A stretch of DNA of 64,000 nt, taken from positions 41,547,167 through 41,611,166 of the forward strand of contig NC_041011.1 of assembly GCF_004193775.1 (NCBI RefSeq), given 5' to 3'. The position numbers and the translations under genes are program-made. The notes below the pieces were generated by a model. It did no database searches. It saw only the letters and a program-made list of their open reading frames with translations, and was not told the origin of the DNA. Source of the stretch: Glycine soja. Lineage: Eukaryota; Streptophyta; Magnoliopsida; Fabales; Fabaceae. Position 1 is the stretch's first letter; every line of letters begins with the position of its first letter. Shown piece by piece: positions 11,565-24,612 of the stretch.

Positions 11565-13731
11565 ATGGATGTTTCCCATTCCACAATCCTCATCAGTTTC
11601 ACTTTCTTGCTATTCCTACCTTCTTCCAAACCAGTTTCCGATTATAGCACATTAGTCTACAAAACCTGTGCAAGCCAAACCTTCAACGACCAATTATTAT
11701 CTCAAACACTCAACTCTCTGTTCCAACAACTCATCACACAATCCTCCCAGCACAAGTTCTTCAAAACCACGGAAGCCGTTAGCGACGACACAGCCATCTC
11801 CGGCCTTTTCCAATGTAGAGATGATATCAGCAATGAAGATTGTTTCAGCTGCGTAAACTTGCTGCCTCAGATGTCAAACACCTTGTGCAGTGAATCCATA
11901 TCAGCACGGGTTCAGCTTGACGGTTGCTACATTCACTACGAGACAGAGGAACTTCCCGAACCAGAAACAAAAAGTGAATCTAAAAGTAGAAATTTGATTA
12001 TTCACAATGAGTGTGGGGAACCGGTTGTGGATTATATCAAGTTTAAAGAGTTGATGGACGAGGCGTTTGTGAATCTGGAAAGTGGGATCCTAAACAGTAA
12101 TGGGTACTATGCAATGAACTATAAATCAGTGAAATTGATGGCGCAGTGTGAAGGGGATTCAGATATTTGTGACTGTAGCAATTGCGTGAGCGATGCAGTG
12201 CAGGTTGCAAAGGAAGAATGCGGAACTTCACTTTCGGCACGAATATATCTTGACAAGTGTTTCATAAGCTACTATAACATTCCTCGCAACTTTGTCCCAG
12301 GTAACTACTAAATTGAATCATGAACCAAGTCTTGTATTTGCATTTTTTTATTTCTTGAAAGAAATTATTATATTGAAACAATATTTGAATTTCTTCTTTT
12401 TGCCTTATTATTCTATCCCGATAAAATATAATCTAAAAACTAAGAGTCATAGAAAGAAGTAGTATTTAAATAGAATATTTTTGTGGATGCATAAAAAATA
12501 TAATATTATAATATTTTGGGAGTAATAATTTATAAACACTTTATTATTTTAAACACTCTTTTAATACATTTTATTTCTCTTTCTGTTCTTATCATATCAA
12601 TAAATTCTATCATATTCATGCTTTTCTCATTCTCTAGGTGTCAAATAATTTTGTGTGATTTTCTTTTTATTTCGACTTAAGGCATAATTATCTTTTAATG
12701 CTTTATCAATAGCTTTTGTTATATCTTAAATTTTTACAGTGAATACTTTTTTATTATATTGATGATTTCTTGTTCTGTTGATGTTCTTTTCCAATGTTTG
12801 TGTTGGTAACCGAAATTCGAAAAATTCGTTAAAGGTCTTATTGGGTCAAAAAATGGGACAAAACCCATATTATTATTTTTGGTGGCTTTGATAATTATTT
12901 AAAAGAATTCATTTAATTAGATATGGAGTCAAAACTGAAGAAGACTTGACGATTAAGTAAAAGCCAAAAATCTAAGAGGACATAGAGATCATGGAGCAAA
13001 TCACTAAGATGATGAATTCGTCAATTATAGGCAGTTGTATGGATGATTTTTCTGTGAATAAATATGGAGCAACTGTTTATTGCCTTTTTTTATCGCATTT
13101 ACCTTCGACTCAAATTCAAATCCAATTTATTTTTTATCTTTTGCTTTTTTTTTATCGCATTTACTGTTTATTGCCTTTAAAGTTAATTTTTGTTTAGTTT
13201 TTTTACACTTTTTTTCCTTCACCTACACCAAACATTTTAGTAATCTAGGAATGAGGATCCGTTACTGAAGAACAAATTTTCCTTTTTAACGTTCATTGTT
13301 TGATCTTTACTTTGGAATTTTGTTAAAGTTTATAGTCGATCTTATGGTCGACTGATTTTCACGCGACAATAGTTTGTGACCATTTTTTCTTTTTTTCTTT
13401 TTACTTTGTTGGTTGTCATACTAATCCATCTTTAAACTATTCATAGCTTTCTTTGTCCTAATGGTTATTAACAAAACTTGGATACTAGCATAATATTTTA
13501 GATATTTTTAGTATTGTTCTATAATTAAATTTTTTTATGTAGTATAAAAAAATAACTGTTATAATAATTACTCATTAATTATGTACGAAATTTATGAATA
13601 CAGGAGCAAGAAGAAATAACAACACCGAAAAGTTGGCAGCAATAATTGTTGGAGGGGCCGCAACTCTGTTTTTGGGTTTTGCTTTTTTATCACTGCTTAA
13701 CTCTCGGTTTAGAAAAGACGATTATGAATAG
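11565..13731 (+). CDS. PDLP: Plasmodesmata-located (DUF26/Gnk2) type I membrane protein, two exons
   Basis: Exons 11565-12300 and 13604-13731 join in phase (donor CCCAG|GTAACT, acceptor TACAG|GAGC) to give 287 residues. A signal peptide (ISFTFLLFLPSS, cleavage near residue 25) is followed by two Gnk2/DUF26 domains. Each carries the diagnostic C-x8-C-x2-C: CRDDISNEDCFSC in the first and CEGDSDICDCSNC in the second. Exon 2 supplies the membrane span (about residues 256-277, LAAIIVGGAATLFLGFAFLS) and a short tail ending RKDDYE. This is the layout of PDLPs, which sit at plasmodesmata and regulate callose and cell-to-cell traffic; without a kinase domain it is not a CRK. The frame is open back to an ATG at 11391. 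I chose 11565 because the signal peptide starts directly there and the 58 upstream residues look non-coding. Length fits the family (about 280-310). Confidence 0.9.
12301..13603 (+). other. Single intron of the PDLP gene (1.3 kb)
   Basis: The intron separates the secreted ectodomain exon from the membrane-anchor exon. Reading through the donor adds only the end of the split codon plus N-Y before a TAA at 12309-12311. Short open frames inside the intron are not supported as genes. Confidence 0.8.
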
Positions 13732-14820
13732 TGATTAAAAACTTTGTATCTGAAGTACTTTTTTTTAATCTATATTACTAATGTTGAAAACATTTCTTAG
13801 TTTTCATTTTTTATAGGTTCTTATCTGACTGTGGAATATTTAAATTGACTGAGATTTTGTATTCTAAGGAAAATAGTTATTGCATACATTTCAAGTAGCA
13901 TTAGATTTTCAGTCAAGAAAAAATTATTATTAATCAAAAAGTTATTGACTCAAGTGATTCTACATTTGAGTCCTTTAATTAAGGTTTAAAATTCAATTTT
14001 CGATTTGGGCATTACACCTCTTGATTAAGCAAATAAAAGTCAAGGAAAAATTTGATTGAGTTAATAAATTTTTAATATAAATATGTCTATTTTTTTTCGA
14101 TAACAGTTTATTCCATTTGTTAAAAAAATAATATATTTTGAGAGACATTGTTAACATATTATTTACTCTCTTTGTTATTTTTAAATTGTCGGATGGTAAA
14201 AAAAGTATTTCTATTTTTATGTCGTTTCCAAAACTTAAGATAATATCAATTATTCTTTTGTCAATTGTATCCTTATTTTTTTACCTAATTTTTTAATTAA
14301 TTCACACATGTATTTTTTGTGGAATAGAACTAAAAATTTCATAACTATTTTATTAAGATCAAGAAATTTGATTGTATTGTTTAATTTTTACATAAAATCT
14401 TAAAAGATAGATAAAATTAAATGAAGGAAATAACATTTTTTTAACACATGTAAAAAAACACATATTTTTTATTAGTTAAAATTTATTTAAAAATTATAAA
14501 AATTGAGAGATGAATTAAATAAAGAGCAAGATTCATCAAAAGAATTGTACAATATTTTCTATAATTTCAACTATAATAGGGATAAAGAGTGTATTTAAAA
14601 GAGTATATTGAATTAATTTGGGCCTTGAGATGTTGGTGGGTCCTTTAGGCTCCTTTTTCTTGAGAATCCCGTCCAATAACAACGGAAAAACGTTGAAAGT
14701 CGCAGTCAATCTATAACAGAAAGCTCAAACTGTAAATTACATCCAATAAAAATGTTACACGTCACCCGGTACACGCGCTGGATAAATCCCTCACCCAACA
14801 AACCCGACCCAACAGACTCG
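13732..14820. other. Intergenic DNA between PDLP and SUVR genes
   Basis: AT-rich with no coding signal. The part from about 14640, which becomes GC-richer, is the likely SUVR promoter. Confidence 0.5.
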
Positions 14821-14829
14821 GCGACTCTT

Positions 14830-15102
14830 CGGCTTCCGCTTCATATAACAGCGCAGTCACGCATTGTATTTTCCTAACATTCTCTTGGCAAACCAAACGC
14901 ACACTCTCAGTCTCTGTTCTGAGGGTTTCTGAGTTTGGACTCTGCGTATTGCTTTCATGAACAAAACGCGTTTCCTTTTTTCGTTAGGTAACTTGTTGTG
15001 CAAGTTCCACCATAGCTTAGCACCTTCTTCGAAGCTTCCAGAGAAAATCATGTAACATTACTGAAGATTCTCCTTCACCATATAGCTCCATCGTCTGATT
15101 TT
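14830..15102 (+). other. Probable 5' untranslated first exon of the SUVR gene
   Basis: A GC-richer leader ends at a good donor (GATTTT|GTAAGT at 15103). The first acceptor upstream of the start codon is TGCAG at 16501-16505, so a 1.4-kb leader intron is inferred. The transcription start is not known; 14830 is approximate. Confidence 0.45.
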
Positions 15103-16013
15103 GTAAGTAAAACCTCTTTCGTTTTCTTTTTGTTGCTGTTTCTATTATTATGCTTCCTTAGCTATTTTGATTATTCAATCAATATTTTGTTTAAGGTTGA
15201 ACGTGATAATGCGAGCCAAGGCTGAACATGTCATCTCAAATCGAGAGTGATATATATGATTCATAAAATAATAAGTGAAATATTGTAAAAAAAAAAAAAT
15301 TGAATTAAAAATTACTTTGTGGGAGAATCAGTGCGTGAAGTTAAAAAAGGAATTTATCCGTGGTTTGAACTGACCACGAAAAAAGCTTCTTCCTTTCCTC
15401 GTGAAATCCCGATACTGGTGGTTTGAGCCTAATTGGAAATGTATCCTCTCCATTTCCTTTTTTTCTCTCTATTATTTTGGGAAAAAAAACATAGGAATGA
15501 TACACATTTTATAGAGAGTGACATTTATTATTTTTAAAATCTTGGTAGTAAAAGTAATGGGGGAGAAAAGGAAATGGAGAGGATTTTTTTCAATCAAATT
15601 CATTTGTCCATTTTTGTACAATTATTTTGGTTACTACTTACTAGTTGTATGCATTGTGCGGGTTTTTTTTGGTTTCTTTTGAGGATAAAAATGTTGCTGC
15701 AGACATTGGAATTTACGGTTTAGTAGGAAATTTTGGTTACAAAGGAGGTGAACCTCCTCGATGGAGAGAGATACACTGCTGTGAAAACTTAATGGGTCGG
15801 GTCCGATAATACAAAAAGAAGTAGGGTTTTATTTTCAGCTGCTGGCTGGATATTCTTTGGAAGGTTGCTGGCTACGACTTGCCCTAACATTAAATTGGGA
15901 CAAGTCCTCTTGCCCTAAAATTTTATTTTACAAAACATAAATGTAGGGAAAACAGTTTGCAAAGGATTTAATGCCAAGATCAATTATACTGTATCTATAC
16001 TTGATATTTATTT

Positions 16014-16108
16014 ATAAAGGGAGTTTATCTCAGTTGGTTGAGTGGATGCATGTGTTATTATAAATTTCCTTGACGCTGTCTTTGATTCTCACGAATAAAA
16101 AAAATACT
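16014..16108 (+). repeat. tRNA-derived SINE copy in the SUVR leader intron
   Basis: It contains an A-box-like TATCTCAGTTGGTTGAG, then GTTATTATAAATTTCCTTGA, a B-box-like TTTGATTCTC and an A-rich end. The same ordered motifs occur on the minus strand at about 30112-30180 and 41608-41700, defining a dispersed family. Confidence 0.65.
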
Positions 16109-16649
16109 GGATATTTGGGCATGGCAGCCATGTAGGAGAAAAATGCTTCCTATGTTCTCTGACTGTTGCTATTTCTATTTCCTATGCATTTTATTATATT
16201 AACATTTAATCATCATAAAGCAAAATTTATCATTAAAATATTGGACTCACTGGAATAAAAACTTTAATTTGCTTTATGAGTAATATCATATATATGGAAT
16301 ATTGAGGAAGATGTCGCCTGGATCTTGCGTTAGTCCCTAATTCTTGTTCATTGATGTTTCCCTCTATTTTTATGCTTGTAGAGTTCCCTTCAAGTGTAAT
16401 GGTTATATACCTATATTTGCGTTATTTTTTTCTAAGATAACTTTCTACTCGATGCATTGAACTTCTCTAAGGTGTTGTACTGTGATTCTATTTTGTTATA
16501 TGCAGGGAAAAAGGTTAATTGCGTGGGCATATAAAGTTCAATTTGATTGCGAGTTTTGGTAAAAGGCCGTTTGGAGGGGCACAAAGTCTTGGCATTCAAT
16601 TGGCTTCTACATTAGTGTTCAATTGCAAGACAATTACTTTTGGAATATC

Positions 16650-19600
16650 ATGGCTCCTCATCCAAGAGTCATCAAGGCTTATAATGCTATGAGGTCCTTG
16701 GGAATTTCTGATGAAGAGGTGAAACCGGTGTTGAAAAATTTGTTACAATTGTATGATAGAAACTGGGAACTTATTGAAGAAGACAACTATCGTACTCTTA
16801 TAGATGCATACTTTGAGTTAAAGGAAGATAAGGTTTGTCCATCTTGTGCTTATTTATATATTTAAACATTGATTTGATCAATTGTCCTTTAAATTGTAAG
16901 TTTTTTATTTGTTGTTCTGTTATTTCTTATGTGCTTATCTTCCTATAGGGTAGATGAGAATTTACATGTGAAGTGAGTGTGTTACTGATATTGTGTTATC
17001 AGTATTTGTGATTGGTTCATTTGAATGTACATTGATCAGCTTCTTTGGATTTGATTTTTGTTTCTATTTGTGTATATTTTGGTGAAACCTTGTAATATTT
17101 TTTATAATAGCAAACAGAAGGTAAGAGAAAGGCTCCAATCAGTTATCTTGATGGGAGAAAGCCAAAACATAAACTGCACTTGGTAGATGGAGATATCCAA
17201 GCTTCAGCAACTGACAACTCAAGTGAAGGGTTGTCTATAGAAGACACGGAAATACCTCCCAACGTTTTTAAACAGAAAATCATTAAACCTTCTCAAACCT
17301 CCATTGGACATATGGAGCCCACAACCAGTTCACAAGCATTGCAAACAGTGTCGAGTAAGGTAGACGGGATCTCAACTTTACCTTGCATGGCTGCTAGAGA
17401 TAGAAAATTGCATCGTGGGAAGGCATCAGCTGCAGGGCATTGTGAAGATCCAATTGTTGAAACAAGCAATCCTCGTATCCAGAGGGAAAATATATCAAGT
17501 GATCATCATCAGAAGGAGCTGATGACACCAAGAACTGAGAAACTTAAGTTGCATCTTGGACCTGTTTCAACGAGTTACAATGGTAATTAAAAAAGCCTTT
17601 CTAATTACAGCCCGCCCCCCTATTTTGTATTTGTTTGTTTTTGCATCAATCATGAATTCATGATCTACCTTCTTTCAATTTGATTCCTAAAAGGTCTCCC
17701 TTCTTTCTTTTATTTTTCCTCTGTATAAAAGGTAAGAGTGGAGATCCTGAAAACTATTGATTTGTATTATCAATGCTTCTCATATTTGTCTGAAAAAGGA
17801 GCTGTTATAGATGTCTTGTACACCATAACTAGATTATATCTACCAATTTACAATTGCCTCTTTATTTTCTTCACATTTGCTCCACTGCGTCAGAAAAGCA
17901 TATGCTGCTCTACACTTGAACATTGGTTTAGAGGTTTTTTGATATATAACTGCTGTTTAGTGAATTTCTTGCCGATATTCTATAGTCTCATCTAATGCTT
18001 CAAATGGAAATTGTCGTGCCAAATCTCTATCAGCTCTGTATCAGAATGTGCACAAGGAAGATGCTACCTCAGCATGCAATAATAGCAAAAGAACTCAGAA
18101 GGGTAATATTGACATTGCCTCTTCACCTTTGGGAGAAATTAAAATTTCTTTAAACTGTGAAGTTGCTTTGGGACAACCAAACTTCCGTATTCCTGATTTA
18201 GATGCTGTCATGAAATCCATTGAGGAGAAATACCTGAAGGCTCACATGATAGTCGAGCCTCAATCATCTATGGTGAAGCTATTAGATGATTTATGTGGAA
18301 GTTACTTGAAGCTGGGCTTGAGTTTAAGTCCAAACGGGTCAACTTCCAAGTTTGCTAATTCACGCAATGTGACATGTCTGCCACTGCAAACTGTTACTGA
18401 AGATGACAAGAATTCCTTTCACTTTCTTGATGACATAACAAAAGGTTCAGAGAATGTTAAAATATCATTGTTAGATGAAACTGGAAGTGAGGACGTGCCA
18501 CAGTTTAATTACATACCCTATAATGTAATATATCAAGATGCTAATGTAAATATTTCACTTGCTCGTATTGCGGATGAGGGTTGCTGTGCTGATTGTGCTG
18601 GCGACTGTCTTTCCTTATCACTTCCTTGTGCATGTTCTCAAGAAACAGGTGGAGAGTTTGCTTACACTCCACGAGGCTTGTTGAAAGATGATTTTTTAAA
18701 AGCTTGCATGTCTATGAAATTGGAACCTCTAGATCATCATTTTGTGTATTGCCAAGAATGTCCATTGGAGAGGTCTAGGAATGACATCGTTCCCGAACCA
18801 TGCAAGGGACATCTGGTTAGGAAGTTTATCAAGGAATGCTGGAGGAAATGTGGTTGTGACATGCAGTGTGGAAATCGGGTAGTGCAACGGGGTTTAAGAT
18901 GTAAATTGCAGGTAAAGTATTATATGGACAATCTTTCAATTTATTTTATTGTGTCTATTATATGTAGTTATGATTAGTGAAAATTGCAATATGTTTACCG
19001 ATGCAAGTCAACGTCTTTATTAACATTTGTTTTTTTTATAGGTAGCTGTAGCAGCCATTGTTGTTGCTACATTTCTTGTATTTGATATATGACAAGTCTT
19101 GTTGTTTATTCTTCAGGTGTTTTTGACTCAAGAAGGAAAGGGATGGGGCGTCAGAACACTAGAAGATTTGCCTAAGGGATGTTTTGTATGTGAATATGCA
19201 GGGGAAATATTAACCAATACAGAATTATATGAAAGGATTATGCAGAAAAGCGGCAATGACAGACATACATATCCTGTAACCCTTGATGCAGATTGGGGCT
19301 CGGAAGGGGTGTTAAAGGATGAGGAGGCACTATGCTTAGATGCAACGTATAATGGAAATGTTGCAAGGTTTATCAATCATAGGTGCTGTTTCAAAATTCA
19401 GCAACCATATTTTTTATGCACGATGTAACCGAGCCAGCCCAATTACTATTTGGCTGAAATTGTCAGTTCCGGCCAAAATTTGGGCTAGTCCAATTACCAT
19501 GGACTAGGCTGATTTAAGACATGTAAAAGTTTGTCAATAGACATGATTTACCATAAAGCATTATGGTGGTATTTCTTTTTCCAATCAGTATAAAATATTT

Positions 19601-22218
19601 ACTGATTTTATTGATAATTAATGTCAAACTCAATACACAATGAAAGAGACTATGATCGGAGAACTACAGAATTGTTTTTATGTGTTTGTCAGTGTGCTGG
19701 ATTTTTGTTGTTCCATACTTCCATCTATGTCAATTGTCAATGGCCATCATGGAACAACATTTTTTTTTTCTGTTTTCTTTTTATTTTGTCGTCATACAAG
19801 AGTACCCCCGAGTTCATGACTTGTATCATATTTTATTTTCCGTCCTTTTCATCTATTGATTTCTAGTATGGTTTCTGTGTTTCTTGTTTCCAGATGCTCG
19901 GACGCAAATCTGATAGACATTCCAGTTGAAGTAGAGACGCCTGATCGTCACTATTATCATGTATAAACGTGTTAGATTCTACATTCATTTTATTATTGTT
20001 GGAAAACAATGAAAATTAACTTTTGGTCATATATTTATTGTTTGTTTCGATCCTTATTTGCAGCTTGCTCTATTCACAAACAGAAACGTGAATGCATACG
20101 AGGAATTTACATGGGTAAGCAGACTGAAACAATTGAACACACTTTTCTTAAATATTTTAGGCTTAAATATGTGAAATTGTCTGGTAAATGACAATTTTAT
20201 TTTGGATCTCTAATATATTTTTAGATTTTTTTGTTATTGAGTGCCTAATAAAATTTGGTTCATTTATTAGGACTTTAAACACATTTAAGCTTATACTTTA
20301 TTTGCATATTACTTCTAAATGATTGCTTTAAATTGGTAACAAGAGAACTGACTAGTAAAGAATGCTTTTGGTTGTGTTTGTGTAACAATACAAAAATGGT
20401 TTTCTAGTAGTTTTTTTTAAAAGAATTATTCATCATAAATTGATTTAACTATCTTTTTAATTTCTGTAATTTAGTATTTTTTTTAATCCTTATAAAATTA
20501 TTTTTTTATTTTTAGTTTTTATAAAATATATTTATTTTATTTTTTAATCCTTACAAGATTTATTTAAACCTAATAAATTTAAAAGTCTCGCTTCACGTTG
20601 GACATACAAGCAATGCTTGCAATTTTCTAGGAATAATATCTTATAGGCATCTTAGATACCAGTGTTGTAATCCTATACTTGATGCACACAAAAAAAAAAA
20701 GTTTGGCTTTGCATGCACTCATCTAATGTTTATGAGTCGTTTGAGTTTCCTGAAGACACCAGAAATTATTTGCAGGACTATGGTATTGACTTCGATGATC
20801 ATGAGCACCCCATTAAAGCATTTAATTGTTGTTGTGGAAGTCCCTTCTGCCGTGATAAGAAACAAAAAGGTCAGTCAGATAACTTGGTCTTAGTCGTGCT
20901 ATCTCATGTCAGAATTTAACCTTATTCTTTATGTGCTTTATTTATTGCATTTTCTCGTTGTTATTTTGTTCCCTGAAGTGGTTGTCTATATGGTTTAAGA
21001 ATTGCATGAATGGTAGATTAAAAGTTTCACCTGATCCATTTTAATTTTTGGATCTAGGCATCTAGCTCTAATTCAATTTCAAATGTCAACTGCCTTATTC
21101 TCGATCAAACTTGCATGATGAATAAAAACTTGTATGTGCAATCTCCAAATATATATATTGCCGATTCCTGAATAAAGGGTGATCAGCTCGGTTGTGTTTG
21201 GTAGTTGATACCCAACGTAAAACTTTGTTCAATTCTTATATTAGTAATCAACTTGCTAAATTTATTGTAGTGTTTTTTTATCATCCTAGTTTTTCCATTC
21301 TTCTTTCTAATAATTTCCATATTTATTTAAAAAATGTTTTATGTTAAAAATATGTTAAATTAATAATAATAGAAAGAGAAATATTAATAACATATCTTTT
21401 AACACATTATTGTTAGCTAAAATTTCTTTAAATTCATAAATTGTGTTGGTTTCATTCTTTATTTAGTGAGCCCTTAACCATGATTTATAATTTCTAATAA
21501 ATTTAACTAATAATAAAATATTAGGTTGTGCCTGTTTAAAATGATATTAGGTTATTTGGACTAACATAAAAGTGTTTTTGTTAACCATTGGTTTAATTAA
21601 GGATATTAGTTAAGAAATTAATAAATAAAAAGTTATTAGAAATCACATTAAACATGAACTGTAACATTAAATATTATGCTTTTCCATAAAATATATTTTC
21701 TTTAATTTTCTAACTCCTTTCCTTAGTAGTGGCAATGGTTAGCAAAACCAATGTAAGAGTTGAGTTGTTACTTTGATTTATTACATTTCATTTTGTGCCT
21801 CTAATTTTTTATTATTTAATAAATTTCATTCTCATCAAATTAATTTAATGTATTTTATTCATTCTTTGGAGAAACGATGAATCTTATTTTTCGTCCCTAA
21901 TTGATTAATGGAGTGTGGATGTATCACTAACATGTTCACATAATTACACTTCTAAGTGACACAGGGATGTTAAAAAATAAAAATTCTCCGCAAAGTATCA
22001 AAAACTAATGTTCTATGATAGCCTTCCTAGAATAAACTATGAGTCTCCTTAAATTTTCTCTCTGATGTCATGTGCGTGTGAAGCAGTTTACGATTTCTTT
22101 GGATCTATCTTTAGAAATTTATTTACGTGCTATAGAAGATTCTGCTTATTACTTAATTTATTTGGCAGGAACTAGATTAAACGCACTCAAGGAGATACAA
22201 GCCACACAGACGGAGTAG
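16650..22218 (+). CDS. SUVR: SUVR-type histone-lysine N-methyltransferase (WIYLD + pre-SET + SET + post-SET)
   Basis: Eight coding exons (16650-16832, 17111-17582, 17986-18911, 19117-19382, 19894-19960, 20064-20114, 20776-20869, 22169-22218) join in phase to 702 residues. Residues 1-61 form a WIYLD domain, the N-terminal module of SUVR1/2/4. The pre-SET region before residue 527 is Cys-rich (GCCADCAGDCLSLSLPCACS, then CWRKCGCDMQCGNRV), as needed for its zinc cluster. The SET domain (about 528-670) has GKGWGVR at 534-540, FINHRC with the NHxC motif at 614-617 split across exons 4 and 5, and EEFTWDYGIDF with the catalytic-type Tyr. The post-SET CCCGSPFC follows, then a short tail. These nuclear enzymes methylate histone H3 and act in silencing; SUVR2 relatives can be catalytically weak, so activity is not assured. 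Length suits SUVR1/2 (about 720-730 in Arabidopsis) better than SUVR4 (about 490). Confidence 0.92.
20870..22168 (+). other. Last intron of the SUVR gene
   Basis: A 1.3-kb AT-rich intron separates the exon carrying most of the post-SET cysteines from the final 50-nt coding exon. No gene lies inside it. The final exon encodes TRLNALKEIQATQTE after the split Gly. Confidence 0.7.
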
Positions 22219-22430
22219 CTAGTTGGTGGCACTTTGGCATTCTTTGTTCGCAGTTTGTTTTCAGGTACCACGTACCTGCTGAAGGTCAGCAGTACAAGTT
22301 TTCAAGTATCTTAATATGCTTGCTGGAGCAGCGAATGCTGGTCATATAGACGATTTCTTTCCTGCAAATACTTAGTTAGGGAAACAAATTAAGGAGAAGG
22401 TGAATTTGTATGCGATTACTTGAAAAATCC
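22219..22430 (+). other. Probable 3' untranslated region of the SUVR gene
   Basis: The sequence following the TAG has higher GC than the repeat DNA that starts near 22430. The poly(A) site was not placed. Confidence 0.4.
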
Positions 22431-23945
22431 GTAATTGAATTGTTTTGATTTTAATTTTTTTCATTTTTTAAATGTTTTGTTTGGATAAATCAATTTAAAT
22501 TTTTTTCATTTTAAATTCTTTGTTTGAATAGGGTAATTTAATTTCCTCTAAATGTAAAATTTCAATTTTATATTTTAAATTGATGAAATTTTAATATTAA
22601 ACTTTATAAAAAATAAACACAATCTAATTTTGAAATATTAATAAAAAAATATTTTCATTTTTTAATAATTTATAAATATAAAATATTGATAATTTTATAA
22701 ATACAACCAGTGATATTTGTAAATCAACCAATGTTATTTTTTGGTTAACATTTGGTTGAGACTATTTTTTAGGCGATATTGACTAGATTTTTTTTTACCA
22801 ACGTCGACTAGGGTCTTTTCGAACGACATTGACCAAGATGTCGACCAAAAAACATCATTGGTCAACATTGGTCGAAAAATCTGTAGTCGAAGTTGGCTAA
22901 AAAAATAGCCCTAATCAATGTCGGATAAAAAACCCTACTTATCGGATATAAAATAACCTTGGCTAATGTTGGCTAAAAAATAGCTTTGATCGATGTCGAT
23001 TGAAAAAACCTTAGTGGATGTCGACTGTAAGAACCTAGTTGATGTCGACTAAAAATAGTCATGTTCAATGTTGATAAAAAATACCTAGCTAATGTTAGCA
23101 GAAAAAACCTTAGTCAACATCAACCAAAAAACCTAACTAATGTGGTTAAGAAATAACTCTGGTTGATCAGCCAACCAAAAAACCTTAGTCGATGTCAGCA
23201 AAAAAAATTCTAATCGACGTTGGCTAAGAAAATTACATCAGCCAAAACATCCTAGCTAACATCGGCTAAAAAATAACCTTAACCGATATTGGCTAAAAAT
23301 AGCTATGGTTGATGTTGGCTAAAAAAACCTAGCTGACGTGACGTTGAAAAATCGTAACAGGTGTTTACTCAAAAGTTAATTATGATTTATGTCAGTAGCA
23401 AAAATCTAGCTAACATTGGCAAAAAAAAAAATTATTGATCAACATCAACTGAAAAAATCTGGATGACAAAGGCCAAAAAAATCCTTGGCTGATATTAGCA
23501 AAAATTTTCCAAGAGTGACATCAGTGAGAAAATAACCCTAACCAATATTATCTAAAAAAAAATCTTAGTCGATATCGACAAAAATAGCTTTGATTGACAT
23601 CATACAAAAAAATTATTACCCAAAAAATCTCGGTCAATGTCAATGAAAAACAACTTATGTCGATATCGACCATAAAAACTTTGGTCATCCGTAGTTGTGA
23701 GTGTTGAGCAAAGAAGAGTCGTGAGCAAGAACGTGAGTTAAAGTAAGCATCTCCAAAAAAAGAATTTCAAATTATATATTATTTTAGAGAATTTAAAATC
23801 TCACTATTTTAGTCAATCAAAATGATTCATAAAAATATCAGAAATTAAATCTTCTTTCAAATACTTTATCCAAACAAGTTATTTTATCATGAATCATTTT
23901 AAATTCTTTGAAAAAATGAATTTTCCTGCTAAATTGCTCCATACA
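22430..23945. repeat. Repeat unit carrying a minisatellite core
   Basis: The two ends resemble each other as inverted repeats. TTTTGTTTGGATAAA near 22482-22496 corresponds to CTTTATCCAAACAAG near 23863-23877 on the other strand, and both flanks are rich in AATTTAAATT-type sequence. Between them lies the tandem array at 22790-23690. This suggests one mobile unit of about 1.5 kb, but clean termini and target duplications were not found. Confidence 0.4.
22790..23690. repeat. Degenerate ~25-bp minisatellite
   Basis: Dozens of diverged units of 24-30 bp follow an approximate pattern CCTTAGTYGATGTYGRCTAAAAAA, with the core GATGTCGAC / AATGTTGGC alternating with A-runs. Some units appear as CAACATCAACC, an inverted-like form. 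Unit length is not a multiple of three and stops are frequent, so it is not protein coding. Confidence 0.8.
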
Positions 23946-24612
23946 CAGGATAAATGTAAATCTTCTTGCGTACGAAAACAATTATTAATACCCGAATTAT
24001 CAAAATCATTAGTTGGATTTATATGACTTCTAAAAAAATTATGTATTAAAAAAAAACAATATGAATGCATTAGAAAACTACATCATTATTTTAAGATTTT
24101 TTAGTTGATATTTTAGCAAATATATAATTTCCTTTATTCCAATGGAAATATTTCTCTTTCCTCATGGAAATACAAGTGTAGAAAAATGATAAAAATGGAA
24201 GTTATTATTTTCCTACAAATCAACAATATCCAAAAATAAATTTTCAAAACCTATAACAATCATGGATACGTAGTAATAAACTTTTATTCTCTTGAAACAA
24301 ACACATTACTACTAAAAAAAACTTACGAATGCTTTAAAAAACTTACTAAGATTTAATTTCAACATGTCATCAATTATTTGTACTTAATTTTAATTATAAG
24401 ATATTTTTAGATAATTTATATCTCATAAAAAATAGTTAATTTAATTAATCATATTGAATATGTTAATTATGTGTGCTATTATTCTAAAATTATTTTTTCT
24501 ATCTTTTTATCTACTTAATTGTTCATCATTAATATTTAGGAAAAAAATTAAAATATGTAAAAAAAATAATTAATGTATTTAAAAATTAAAAAATAATCTT
24601 ATAAACAAATAA

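Noticed and set aside
22790..23690. CRISPR-like or protein-coding repeat array
   Set aside because: Units are irregular in length, diverged and without unique spacers; this is a plant nuclear minisatellite with stops in all frames.
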